Source of the DNA: an uncultured Variovorax sp.
Lineage (GTDB): Bacteria > Pseudomonadota > Gammaproteobacteria > Burkholderiales > Burkholderiaceae_C
Reading direction: 5' to 3'
NCBI GenBank assembly: GCA_913776885.1
Contig: CAJYQC010000118.1
Location: 1-54,922, forward strand
Length of the DNA stretch: 54,922 nucleotides
Shown here: piece by piece, positions 1 through 7,863 of the stretch
Position numbering within the stretch: the first letter of the stretch is position 1
Layout of the letters: every line of letters starts with the position of its first letter
Translations under genes and position numbers: made by a program
Notes under the pieces: generated by a model
Database searches by the model: none
The model's input: only the letters and a program-made list of their open reading frames with translations
What the model was told of the DNA's origin: nothing

Positions 1-85
1 CGGTAGTGTTGATTGCCAGGTCTCTTCCGGCGCGGCGAGGCGTTCGTGATTGCCCCCGCTCCCCTCCCGTGCCACCATCGCCTGC

Positions 86-814
86 ATGCCCTACCAACTC
101 CATTACTGGCCCACCATCCAGGGCCGAGGTGAATTCGTCCGGCTCGCGCTCGAAGCTGCCGGCGCGGACTATGTCGACGTGGCGCGCTTGCCCGAAGGCG
201 AGGGTGGTGGCGGATCCGCTCTGGGTGAGCGGCTGGACGACCCGGAAGCCGCACGCCCTGCTTTCGCGCCGCCGTTCCTCGTCGATGGCGACATCGTGGT
301 CGGGCAGACGGCTGCGATCCTGCTGTATCTCGGGCCGCGGCTGGGCCTGTCGGGGGTGGGCGAATCCGATGGCCTTTGGACGCACCAGATCCAGCTGACG
401 ATTGCCGACGCGGTGGCGGAGGCACACGACACGCACCACCCGATCTCGGTGGGTGCCTACTACGACGAGCAGCGCGATGCGGCGATGCTGCGCGCACGCG
501 CCTTTCGTGAAGAACGCATTCCGAAGTTCCTCGGCTGGTTCGAGCGGGTGCTGCAGCGCAATCCTGCAGGCGCCCAGCATCTGGTGGGCGACACGCTGAC
601 CTATGCGGACCTGTCGCTGTTCCAGCTGGTCGACGGGCTGCGATATGCATTTCCGAAGGCTGTGGCGCGTGCCTTGGCCGCCGCACCGGCTGTCGAGAAG
701 CTGCACGCCAATGTGCGGCGGCGCCAGCGCGTGCACGACTATCTGCAGAGTCCGCGCCGTATCGCGTTCAACGAGGACGGCATCTTCAGGCGATACGCCG
801 AGTTGGACGGCTAG
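86..814 (+). CDS. Glutathione S-transferase family protein
   Basis: The 242-residue protein starts with a thioredoxin-fold GST N-terminus (YQLHYWPTIQGRGEFVRLAL), the place where GSTs bind glutathione. An all-helical C-terminal domain follows, with the conserved LTYADLSLFQLVDGL segment that matches the N-capping/hydrophobic staple region of GSTs. The expected role is cytosolic conjugation or reduction using glutathione; the substrate cannot be told. The ORF track begins at 50, but the ATG at 86 gives the usual GST start, and the upstream 12 residues look untranslated. No clear Shine-Dalgarno is visible. The stop codon overlaps the rsmI stop on the other strand, so the two genes converge tail to tail with no terminator between them. 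Confidence 0.88.
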   Translation: MPYQLHYWPTIQGRGEFVRLALEAAGADYVDVARLPEGEGGGGSALGERLDDPEAARPAFAPPFLVDGDIVVGQTAAILLYLGPRLGLSGVGESDGLWTHQIQLTIADAVAEAHDTHHPISVGAYYDEQRDAAMLRARAFREERIPKFLGWFERVLQRNPAGAQHLVGDTLTYADLSLFQLVDGLRYAFPKAVARALAAAPAVEKLHANVRRRQRVHDYLQSPRRIAFNEDGIFRRYAELDG

Positions 815-1761
815 TCTTGCTCCGCCGCGCTGCGGATGCGCAGCGCGGCGTCGTACAGCGTGTTGCGCGGAGCGCCGGTGATCTCGGCCGCGAGCTTCAC
901 GGCGGTCTTCACGGGCAGCTCCGCCAGCAGCAGGCGCAGCACGCGCTCGCCTTCGGCCCCGCCGTCGCCGCTCACGGCCACGGGGTGAAGCACCAGCGCG
1001 AACTCGCCGCGCGTGCGGTCGCGGTCGGCTGCGAACCAGTCGGGCAGCGCGTCCGCGGCGACGGTGGCGATTTCCTCGAACTGCTTGGTGAGCTCGCGGC
1101 CCACGGTGATGCGGCGTTCGCCCAGCGTGGCCAGGGCGCGCGCGAGGTTCTCGATGCGGTGCGGGGCCTCAAGCAGCACGACGGCGCGCGGCTCCTGCGA
1201 GAGCGTCTGCACGGCTGCATCGCGCTCGCCGGCCTTGCTCGGCAGGAAGCCCGCGAAGACGAAGGCACTGCTGGCGCTGCCATCGTGGCCGCCCTCGGCC
1301 ACCAGCCCCGCCGCGCCGACGAGGGTGGTCACGCTGCTGGCGCCCGGAAGCGGCAGCACGCGCTGCCCGGCGGCGCGCACCGCGGCCGCGAGCCGCGCGC
1401 CGGGGTCGCTCACGCCGGGCGTGCCGGCGTCGCTGACGTAGGCGATGCGCTCGCCCTGCGCGAGCCGCGCGACCACCGCCTGCGCAGCCTCGGCCTCGTT
1501 GTGCTGGTGCACCGCCAGCAGCTGCGAGCCGGGGCGGTCGATACCGTAGGCGCGCAGCAGGCTCTGTGTGTGGCGGGTGTCCTCGCAGGCGACGGCATCG
1601 ACCAGCTGCAGCACATGCAGTGCGCGCAGGGTGATGTCCGCCAGATTGCCGATGGGCGTGGCGACGACATAGAGCGTGCCTTGCGGATAATGCTGCGCAC
1701 CCGCGGCGTCATGAGCTGCCGCGAGGGCTGCGCCGAAAGAGGCGGGAGCGAGTGAAGCCAA
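811..1761 (-). CDS. rsmI: 16S rRNA (cytidine(1402)-2'-O)-methyltransferase RsmI
   Basis: RsmI uses S-adenosylmethionine to 2'-O-methylate C1402 in the ribosomal P site. The protein has the tetrapyrrole-methylase fold signature: TLYVVATPIGNLADITLRAL near the N-terminus, EDTRHT, SDAGTPGVSDPG in the SAM-binding loop, and EAPHRI further on. The ORF track extends to 1848. I prefer the TTG start at 1761 because a GGAG motif lies about 7 bases upstream and the longer version adds an arginine/serine-rich stretch unlike the family; this gives 316 residues. It is divergent from yraN, the arrangement known in E. coli (yraL), except that lpoA is missing between them. Confidence 0.93.
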   Translation of the reverse strand: MASLAPASFGAALAAAHDAAGAQHYPQGTLYVVATPIGNLADITLRALHVLQLVDAVACEDTRHTQSLLRAYGIDRPGSQLLAVHQHNEAEAAQAVVARLAQGERIAYVSDAGTPGVSDPGARLAAAVRAAGQRVLPLPGASSVTTLVGAAGLVAEGGHDGSASSAFVFAGFLPSKAGERDAAVQTLSQEPRAVVLLEAPHRIENLARALATLGERRITVGRELTKQFEEIATVAADALPDWFAADRDRTRGEFALVLHPVAVSGDGGAEGERVLRLLLAELPVKTAVKLAAEITGAPRNTLYDAALRIRSAAEQD

Positions 1762-1829
1762 GGGGTTTCTCCGTCGGAACGAACAGGCAGCAGGAAAAAA
1801 AGACTCTCGAGAGCCGGCCAGGGAGGGCC

Positions 1830-2207
1830 ATGAAGACCGACACCACAACGAAGCATCGGGGCGATGCGGCGGAAGACGCCGCGCTCGACCACCTGCAGGA
1901 CGCGGGCCTCGTGCTGCTCGCCCGCAATTATCGGACGCCCGGGCGCGGCGGCGGCGAGATCGACCTGATCATGCGCGATCCGCGCCCGTCGCCCGCGGGC
2001 ACGCTGGTCTTCGTGGAGGTGCGCCACCGCAGCTCCGGCACGCACGGCGGCGCGGGCGGCAGCATCACGGGGCTCAAGCAGCGGCGCATCGTGTTCGCCG
2101 CGCAGCACTACCTGAGCCGGCTGCGCACGGTGCCGCCGTGCCGCTTCGACGTGGTGCTGGTGGAAGACCGGATCACCTGGCTGCAGGCGGCCTTCGATGC
2201 CGGCTGA
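1830..2207 (+). CDS. yraN: UPF0102 family protein YraN (nuclease-fold)
   Basis: This 125-residue protein matches the UPF0102/YraN family. It shows RGDAAEDAALDHL at the N-terminus, GEIDLIMRD, and FVEVRHR, which together form the Asp and Glu-x-Arg pattern of a PD-(D/E)XK nuclease-like core. The biochemical role of the family is not established. The ATG at 1830 is preceded by a good GGGAGG site at about 5 bases; the ORF-track start at 1752 lies inside the divergent rsmI leader. It opens the conserved yraN-diaA-dolP run on the plus strand. Confidence 0.9.
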   Translation: MKTDTTTKHRGDAAEDAALDHLQDAGLVLLARNYRTPGRGGGEIDLIMRDPRPSPAGTLVFVEVRHRSSGTHGGAGGSITGLKQRRIVFAAQHYLSRLRTVPPCRFDVVLVEDRITWLQAAFDAG

Positions 2208-2292
2208 TGCGCCGCCCGAGGGAACTGAAGCCGCAACGCAGGCTCCACTCCCGAACGTCTTGTTTCACAGCCCCCAGTTATCATCCCGCCCC

Positions 2293-2907
2293 ATGCTCGA
2301 GCAACGGATTCAGCAGCACTTCATCGACAGTGCCGACCTCAAGTACCAGACCGGGCCGGTACTCAGCAAACCCATCTCCCAAGCGATGCAGGCCCTGCTG
2401 GCCTGCGTGACCAGCGGCGGCAAGGTGCTCGCCTGCGGCGCTGGCGTGTCCGGCCTGCTGGCGGCCCAGTTCGCTGCGCAGTTCGTGGGCCGCTTCGAAC
2501 GCGAGCGGCCCGAGCTCGGCGCCATCGCGCTGCCGGGCGATGCCACCGACCCCGCCGCCGACGGCCCCGATGCCGCGGACGCCGACCGCTTCGCCCGCCA
2601 GGTGCGCGCGCTCGGCCAGGCCGGCGACGTGCTGCTCGCGCTGAGCATCAGCGGCCAGTCGGCATCGGTGCTCGCAGCGGTGGCCGCGGCCCACGAGCGC
2701 GACATGACAGTGGTCGCGCTGCTGGGCAATGCGGCACCGGGCGCAGGCGGCGGCGCAATAGGCCGCGCGCTGCGCGAGACGGACGTACAGATCAGCGTGC
2801 CGCACGAGCGTGCCGCACGCATCCACGAGATCCACCAGATCGCACTGCACTGCCTATGCGACGGCGTGGACGCCCAGCTACTCGGAGAACAGGAAGTTTC
2901 CTCATGA
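2293..2907 (+). CDS. SIS-domain protein, DiaA/GmhA-like
   Basis: A 204-residue sugar-isomerase (SIS) domain protein. The C-terminal HEIHQIALHCLCDGVD segment is typical of DiaA, the DnaA-initiator-associating protein, and of phosphoheptose isomerase GmhA. Gene order (yraN - this gene - BON lipoprotein) matches E. coli yraN-diaA-yraP, favouring DiaA. The N-terminal loop reads CGAGVSG where GmhA enzymes have GNGGSA, so sugar-phosphate isomerase activity is doubtful. The start at 2293 (MLEQRIQQHF) is the family start; the ORF track's upstream 32 residues are Pro/Ala-rich and unlikely. A TATCAT hexamer lies 8 bases before the ATG and may be a -10 box for a short-leader transcript. The stop overlaps the next gene's ATG. 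Confidence 0.85.
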   Translation: MLEQRIQQHFIDSADLKYQTGPVLSKPISQAMQALLACVTSGGKVLACGAGVSGLLAAQFAAQFVGRFERERPELGAIALPGDATDPAADGPDAADADRFARQVRALGQAGDVLLALSISGQSASVLAAVAAAHERDMTVVALLGNAAPGAGGGAIGRALRETDVQISVPHERAARIHEIHQIALHCLCDGVDAQLLGEQEVSS

Positions 2908-3719
2908 CCCTGAAGAACATGACGACGACATCGACCCAGCGTTTCGCTCTTGCCCTGACACTGGGCGCCGCGCTGGCCGCGAGCCTTTCCGCCTGCGTGC
3001 CGCTCGTCGTGGGCGGCGCGGCCGTGGTGGGCGTGGGCATGGTGGCCACCGACCGCCGCAGCTCGGGCGCACAGCTCGACGACCAGGGCATCGAGCTGCG
3101 CGCCGCGGCCCGCGTGCGCGACATCGCCAACGACCAGATGTACGTGAGCGTCACCAGCTACAACCGCCAGGTGCTGCTGACCGGCGCCGTCGGCAGCGAT
3201 GCCGACCGCCGCCGCGTCGAAGAAGAAGTGGGCCGCATCGCGAACGTGCGCTCGGTGGTCAACGAACTGACCGTCGGCTCCTCGAGCACCTTCCAGGACC
3301 GCTCGAACGACCTCTACATCACCGGCAAGGTGAAGGCCTCGCTGCTGGACGCCAAGGACATCTTCGCGAACTCCTTCAAGGTGGTGACCGAGCGCGGCGT
3401 GGTCTACCTGATGGGCATCGCCACGCGGCGCGAGACCGACCGCGCGACCGAGATCGCGCGCGGCGTGTCGGGCGTGGTGAAGGTGGTGCGCATGGTCGAG
3501 GTCGTGAGCGAGGCCGACTTGGCCGCCAGCCAGGCCGCGAACCAGGCCGCTGCGCAGCGCGGCGGCACGGGGCCGGCGCCGGTGATCTCGGCCACGCCGT
3601 CCGCGCCCTCGTCGTCTTCCAGCTCGCGCGTGCCGCTGCCGCCGATGGACCCGCTGCCCCCCGCGGGCTCGTCGGCCACGCCGCCTTCCAACGGAGTCAC
3701 GACCTCGCCGGTGCGCTGA
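2904..3719 (+). CDS. BON-domain outer-membrane lipoprotein (DolP/YraP-like)
   Basis: The 271-residue protein has a signal peptide ending in a lipobox (LSAC, Cys31), so it is predicted to be lipidated. Two BON domains follow (roughly residues 75-140 and 150-225), including VLLTGAVGSDADRRRVEEEV and GVVYLMGIATRRETDRAT. E. coli DolP is a dual-BON lipoprotein that supports outer-membrane integrity; position after yraN and diaA supports orthology. Unlike the E. coli protein (about 190 residues), this one has an extra C-terminal tail of about 45 residues rich in Pro, Ser and Ala. The ATG at 2904 overlaps the preceding stop (ATGA), indicating translational coupling. Confidence 0.88.
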   Translation: MTLKNMTTTSTQRFALALTLGAALAASLSACVPLVVGGAAVVGVGMVATDRRSSGAQLDDQGIELRAAARVRDIANDQMYVSVTSYNRQVLLTGAVGSDADRRRVEEEVGRIANVRSVVNELTVGSSSTFQDRSNDLYITGKVKASLLDAKDIFANSFKVVTERGVVYLMGIATRRETDRATEIARGVSGVVKVVRMVEVVSEADLAASQAANQAAAQRGGTGPAPVISATPSAPSSSSSSRVPLPPMDPLPPAGSSATPPSNGVTTSPVR

Positions 3720-3761
3720 GACAGGACGCGTCAGCAGCAGCAGCGCGATCGCGCGCCAATG

Positions 3762-3788
3762 AAAAAAGCCCGCATCGCGGGCTTTTTT
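3762..3788. terminator. Bidirectional intrinsic terminator
   Basis: AAAAAAGCCCGC and GCGGGCTTTTTT form a perfect hairpin around an ATC loop, with A and T tracts on both sides. It sits between the convergent dolP-like and oxidoreductase genes and should stop transcription from both. Confidence 0.9.
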
Positions 3789-3803
3789 GCTTTCTTCAGG
3801 CGC

Positions 3804-4712
3804 TCACTTGAGCCGCGTGATGAGGCTCGACGTGTCCCAGCGCCGGCCGCCGGCCTGCTGCACGTCGGCATAGAACTGGTCGACCAGCGCCGTCACCGGC
3901 ACGCGTGCGCCGTTGCGCTTGGCCTCGTCGAGCACCAGGCCCAGGTCCTTGCGCATCCAGTCGACCGCGAAGCCGTAGTCGAACTTGCCTTCGATCATGG
4001 TCTTGCCGCGGTTCTCCATCTGCCAGCTCTGGGCCGCGCCCTTGCTGATGACGCCGAGCACGGCTTCCATGTCGAGCCCCGCGCGCTGTCCGAAGGCGAT
4101 GGCTTCCGACAGGCCCTGCACCAGGCCCGCGATGGCGATCTGGTTCACCATCTTTGCGAGCTGGCCGGCGCCGCTTTCGCCCAGCAGCGTGACCGCGCGC
4201 GAGAACGCCATGGCCACCGGCTTGATGCGCTCGAAGACTGCCGCGTCGCCGCCGCACATCACGGTGAGCGCACCGTTCTGCGCGCCGGCCTGGCCGCCCG
4301 AGACGGGGGCGTCGATGAAATGCAGGCCCAGCGCCTGCGCGGCCTTCGAGAGTTCACGCGCCACGTCGGCCGAGGCAGTGGTGTGGTCGACCAGCACAGC
4401 GCCCTTCTTCATGCCGGCGAAGGCGCCGTCGTCGCCCAGGACCACCGAGCGCAGGTCGTCGTCGTTGCCGACGCAGCAGAACACGATGTCGGCGCCGACT
4501 GCCGCTTCGCGCGGGGTGGCGGCGTGGCGCCCGGGCGGGCCGAATTCGTCGGCCCAGGCCTGCGCCTTGGCGGCGGTGCGGTTGTAGACCGTGACGCTGT
4601 GGCCGGCCTTCGCCAGGTGGCCGGCCATCGGGCCGCCCATGACGCCGAGGCCGAGGAAGGCCACTGTCTGCGCGGGGACGGGTTCGTAGGTGCGGGGGTT
4701 GATGCTGCTCAT
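3804..4712 (-). CDS. NAD(P)-dependent oxidoreductase, 3-hydroxyisobutyrate dehydrogenase family
   Basis: A 302-residue beta-hydroxyacid dehydrogenase. The N-terminal Rossmann motif GLGVMGGPMAGHLAKAGH binds NAD(P), DAPVSGGQAGA is the substrate-binding signature, and GQLAKMVNQ holds the catalytic lysine of the family. Substrates of relatives include 3-hydroxyisobutyrate, tartronate semialdehyde and glyoxylate; the exact one cannot be assigned here. Two in-frame ATGs (4733 and 4712) are possible. I chose 4712, which begins MSSINPRTYEP, though neither has a strong ribosome-binding site. The gene lies downstream of pilU on the same strand, with 62 bases between, but no functional link to pili is evident. 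Confidence 0.87.
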   Translation of the reverse strand: MSSINPRTYEPVPAQTVAFLGLGVMGGPMAGHLAKAGHSVTVYNRTAAKAQAWADEFGPPGRHAATPREAAVGADIVFCCVGNDDDLRSVVLGDDGAFAGMKKGAVLVDHTTASADVARELSKAAQALGLHFIDAPVSGGQAGAQNGALTVMCGGDAAVFERIKPVAMAFSRAVTLLGESGAGQLAKMVNQIAIAGLVQGLSEAIAFGQRAGLDMEAVLGVISKGAAQSWQMENRGKTMIEGKFDYGFAVDWMRKDLGLVLDEAKRNGARVPVTALVDQFYADVQQAGGRRWDTSSLITRLK

Positions 4713-4774
4713 GGGGCCACAGCTTAAAGCCATTCCGCGGCCGGGCTGGCGAGGCCCCTGCCTGCCCCGGGGGC

Positions 4775-5911
4775 TCAGACGATCGCGAAGTGCTCCGTGC
4801 CCGCAGCCAGGTCGGTGCTGCGCGCACGCTGGCTGTTGAGCTTGATCTGCAGGCGCAGGTCGTTGGCCGAGTCGGCGTTGCGCAGGGCATCCTCGAAGCT
4901 GATCGAGTGGCTCTCGAAGAGGTCGAAGAGCGCCTGGTCGAAGGTCTGCATGCCCAGGTTGCGGCTCTTCTTCATGATCTCCTTGATCTCGCCCACCTCG
5001 CCCTTGAAGATCAGGTCGGAGATCAGCGGCGTGTTCAGCAGCACTTCCACCGCGGCCACGCGGCCTAGGCCGTCCTCGGTGGGAACCAGGCGCTGCGAGA
5101 TCAGCGAGCGCAGGTTCAGCGAGAGGTCCATCAGCAGCTGGGCGCGGCGCTCCTCGGGGAAGAAGTTGATGATCCGGTCCAGTGCCTGGTTGGCGCTGTT
5201 GGCGTGCAGCGTGGCCATGCACAAGTGGCCGGTTTCCGCAAAGGCAACGGCGTGCTCCATGGTCTCGCGGTCGCGGATTTCGCCCATCAGGATCACGTCG
5301 GGCGCCTGGCGCAGCGTGTTCTTCAGCGCGGCTTCCCAGCTGTCGGTGTCGATGCCCACCTCGCGCTGCGTCACCACGCAGTTCTTGTGCGGATGCACGA
5401 ATTCGACCGGGTCCTCCACCGTCACGATGTGGCCGAAGGAGTTCTCGTTGCGCCAGTCGATCATGGCCGCCAGCGTGGTCGACTTGCCCGAGCCCGTGGC
5501 GCCCACCAGGATGCACAGGCCGCGCTTGGTCATCGACACATCCTTCAGCACCTGCGGCATGCCCAGGCCGTCGATGGTCGGCAGCTTCGCGGGAATGGTC
5601 CGCAGCACCATGCCGACCTTGCCCTGCTGCACGAACGCGTTCACGCGGAAGCGGCCGATGCCGGTGGGCGAGATCGCGAAGTTGCACTCCTTGGTGCGCT
5701 CGAACTCGGCCGTCTGGCGGTCGTTCATGATCGAGCGCGTGAGCGCCAGCGTGTGCGGCGCGCCCAGCGCCTGCTGCGAGACCTTGGTGACCTTGCCGTC
5801 GACCTTGATGGCCGGCGGAAAGTCGGCCGTGATGAACAGGTCGCTGCCGTTGCGGCTCACCATGAGCTTGAGCAGATCGTTGATGAACTGGCTGGCTTGA
5901 TCGCGTTCCAT
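4775..5911 (-). CDS. pilU: Type IV pilus ATPase PilU
   Basis: A 378-residue PilT/PilU-family AAA-type secretion ATPase acting at the cytoplasmic base of type IV pili. It has the Walker A motif GATGSGKST, the Asp box TVEDPVEFVHPHKNC, a Walker B region VILMGEIRDRETM, and the His box TLHANSANQALDRI. It lacks the AIRNLIRE motif seen in the neighbouring PilT and has a longer C-terminus, both as expected for PilU, an accessory retraction motor that works with PilT. It is transcribed in the same direction as pilT and 141 bases downstream of it; the gap holds a repeat element. Confidence 0.94.
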   Translation of the reverse strand: MERDQASQFINDLLKLMVSRNGSDLFITADFPPAIKVDGKVTKVSQQALGAPHTLALTRSIMNDRQTAEFERTKECNFAISPTGIGRFRVNAFVQQGKVGMVLRTIPAKLPTIDGLGMPQVLKDVSMTKRGLCILVGATGSGKSTTLAAMIDWRNENSFGHIVTVEDPVEFVHPHKNCVVTQREVGIDTDSWEAALKNTLRQAPDVILMGEIRDRETMEHAVAFAETGHLCMATLHANSANQALDRIINFFPEERRAQLLMDLSLNLRSLISQRLVPTEDGLGRVAAVEVLLNTPLISDLIFKGEVGEIKEIMKKSRNLGMQTFDQALFDLFESHSISFEDALRNADSANDLRLQIKLNSQRARSTDLAAGTEHFAIV

Positions 5912-5956
5912 GAGAGCGCTCCTTGATCTATCTGATTAGATTGAACCCGCTGGCGG

Positions 5957-6049
5957 CCGACCGCCGGGCCGTCCCAAGATGGCTGCGCCTCGCCCCTCGG
6001 GGGGTGGAGTCACACGCAGTGCAGCGAAGTGGAAAGCCGCGGGGCCTCA
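5957..6049. repeat. GC-rich intergenic repeat-like element between pilT and pilU
   Basis: The pilT-pilU gap contains a non-coding block with CGCCCCTCGGGGGGTGG (a CCCC/GGGG hairpin) flanked by GCCGGGCCGTCCCAAGATGG and a GCAGTGCAGCGAAGTGG motif. From memory, blocks of this style recur in Variovorax genomes. It appears only once in this window and differs from the CCCCAGGCTTCGCGCA family, so repeat status is inferred from its hairpin structure and placement after a stop codon. Confidence 0.45.
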
Positions 6050-6052
6050 TGA

Positions 6053-7096
6053 CTAGCCGGGGAAATTCTCTGGGATCTTGGCCTTGCTGCGGGCTTCCGC
6101 CGCCGAGATGGTATTGCGGCGCACCAGTTCCGTCAGGTTCTGGTCGAGCGTCTGCATGCCCGAGCCCTGGCCGGTCTGGATGGTGGAGTACATCTGCGCA
6201 ACCTTCGCCTCGCGGATCAGGTTGCGGATGGCCGGCGTGCCCAGCATGATCTCGTGCGCCGCCACGCGGCCCTGGCCGTCCTTGGTCTTGCACAGCGTCT
6301 GCGAGATCACGGCCTGCAGCGACTCCGACAGCATCGCGCGGATCATTTCTTTTTCTTCGCCCGGGAACACGTCGATGATCCGGTCGATGGTCTTGGCGGC
6401 CGAAGAGGTGTGCAGCGTGCCGAACACCAGGTGGCCCGTCTCGGCCGCGGTCATGGCCAGGCGGATGGTCTCCAGGTCGCGCAGCTCGCCCACCAGGATG
6501 GCGTCGGGGTCTTCGCGCAGGGCGGAGCGCAGGGCGTTGGAGAACGACAGCGTCATCGGCCCGACCTCGCGCTGGTTGATCAGGCACTTCTTCGACTCGT
6601 GCACGAATTCGATCGGGTCTTCCACCGTGAGGATGTGGCCGTACTCGTTCTCGTTGAGGTAGTTGATCATCGCCGCCAGCGTGGTCGACTTGCCCGAACC
6701 CGTGGGCCCCGTCACCAGCACCAGCCCGCGCGGCTTGAGCGCCAGTTCGCCGAAAATCTTCGGCGCGTTGAGCTGCTCGAGCGTGAGGATCTTCGAGGGA
6801 ATGGTCCGGAACACCGCGGCCGCGCCGCGCGCCTGGTTGAAGGCGTTCACGCGGAAGCGCGCGAGGCCGTCGATCTCGAAGGAGAAGTCGACCTCCAGGA
6901 ACTCTTCGTAGTGCTTGCGGTGCGTGTCGCTCATGATGTCGTACACCATGGCGTGCACGCCCTTGTGGTCGAGCGCATCCACGTTGATGCGGCGCACGTC
7001 GCCGTTGACGCGGATCATGGGCGGCAGGCCCGCGGAAAGATGCAGGTCGGAGGCTTTGTTCTTGACGCTGAACGCCAGCAGTTGGGTGATGTCCAC
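6053..7096 (-). CDS. pilT: Type IV pilus retraction ATPase PilT
   Basis: A 347-residue hexameric retraction motor that depolymerises type IV pili to power twitching motility. Visible motifs are Walker A GPTGSGKST (about residues 130-138), Asp box TVEDPIEFVHESK, Walker B AILVGELRDLETI, His box TLHTSSAAKTIDRI, and the diagnostic AIRNLIRE motif required for retraction. The ORF track runs far upstream, but family alignment and a GAGGAG site place the start at the GTG at 7096 (VDITQLLAF). It is divergent from yggS with only 51 bases between, a gene pair seen in many proteobacteria. Confidence 0.95.
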   Translation of the reverse strand: MDITQLLAFSVKNKASDLHLSAGLPPMIRVNGDVRRINVDALDHKGVHAMVYDIMSDTHRKHYEEFLEVDFSFEIDGLARFRVNAFNQARGAAAVFRTIPSKILTLEQLNAPKIFGELALKPRGLVLVTGPTGSGKSTTLAAMINYLNENEYGHILTVEDPIEFVHESKKCLINQREVGPMTLSFSNALRSALREDPDAILVGELRDLETIRLAMTAAETGHLVFGTLHTSSAAKTIDRIIDVFPGEEKEMIRAMLSESLQAVISQTLCKTKDGQGRVAAHEIMLGTPAIRNLIREAKVAQMYSTIQTGQGSGMQTLDQNLTELVRRNTISAAEARSKAKIPENFPG

Positions 7097-7131
7097 GGGG
7101 CTCCTCGGCTCGGGTTTCGTGACGTTTTGAT

Positions 7132-7160
7132 ACGATTTTGGACGATTATGACGATGATTG
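7132..7160. repeat. Helically phased ACGATT repeats in the pilT-yggS gap
   Basis: ACGATT occurs at 7132 and 7142, and ACGATGATT at 7151, giving near-identical units about 10 bases apart. They lie in the short divergent promoter region and run into the yggS start codon. This could be a regulator-binding array or chance. Confidence 0.35.
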
Positions 7161-7852
7161 GCGACGACCTCCAGCAAGTGAACGACCGGATCGCGAAGGC
7201 ATGTGTAACGGCCGGCCGCGACCCGGCCAGCGTGCGGTTGCTGGCGGTGTCCAAGACATTCGATTCGGATGCGGTGCGCGAGGCGCACGCGGCCGGCCAG
7301 TCGGCCTTCGGTGAGAACTACGTGCAGGAAGGGCTGGACAAGATCGAGGCGCTGACCGACCTGCGTTCCTCCCTCGAATGGCATTGCATCGGGCCCCTGC
7401 AGAGCAACAAGACGCGGCCGGTGGCCGAGCACTTCGACTGGGTCCACAGCATCGACAGGCTGAAGATCGCCGAGCGTCTTTCGGCCCAGCGGCCGGCGCA
7501 TCTGCCGCCGCTGAATGTATGCCTTCAGGTTAATGTGGACGGCGGCGCGAACAAGTCCGGGGTGCCTCCTGAAGAGGCGCTGGCGCTTGCGCGCGCTGTG
7601 GCGGCTTTGCCACAACTCCGGCTGCGCGGGCTCATGGCGATTCCCGAGCCGGCCACCGGCTTCGAAGCGCAGCGCGAGCTGTGCCTGCGCGCGCATGCGG
7701 TGTACCAGTCGATCCGCGACGCGGGCATCGAGCTCGATACCCTTTCGCTGGGCATGAGCGCGGACCTCGAGGCAGCCATCAGCGCGGGCAGCACGATGGT
7801 GCGCGTGGGCACGGCGATCTTCGGCGGCCGCAACTACGCCAAGCCGGGCTGA
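7148..7852 (+). CDS. yggS: YggS-family pyridoxal phosphate homeostasis protein (PLPBP)
   Basis: A 234-residue fold-type III PLP-binding protein with no known catalysis, which keeps free PLP and amino-acid/2-oxoacid pools in balance. LLAVSKTFDSDAVREAHAAG carries the PLP-binding lysine, followed by FGENYVQEGLDKI, WHCIGPLQSNKTR, GLMAIP and LSLGMSADLEAAI, all hallmark YggS segments. The start is either ATG 7148 or ATG 7154 (MTMIG); no Shine-Dalgarno is visible, so a leaderless or very short leader transcript is possible. It is divergent from pilT, as in many genomes, but has no known role in pili. Confidence 0.94.
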   Translation: MTMIGDDLQQVNDRIAKACVTAGRDPASVRLLAVSKTFDSDAVREAHAAGQSAFGENYVQEGLDKIEALTDLRSSLEWHCIGPLQSNKTRPVAEHFDWVHSIDRLKIAERLSAQRPAHLPPLNVCLQVNVDGGANKSGVPPEEALALARAVAALPQLRLRGLMAIPEPATGFEAQRELCLRAHAVYQSIRDAGIELDTLSLGMSADLEAAISAGSTMVRVGTAIFGGRNYAKPG

Positions 7853-7863
7853 CCGGGCTCGCC

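Noticed and set aside
2260-2284. TTGTTT/TATCAT as a promoter before the SIS gene
   Set aside because: The spacer is only 13 bases, too short for a normal sigma-70 promoter.
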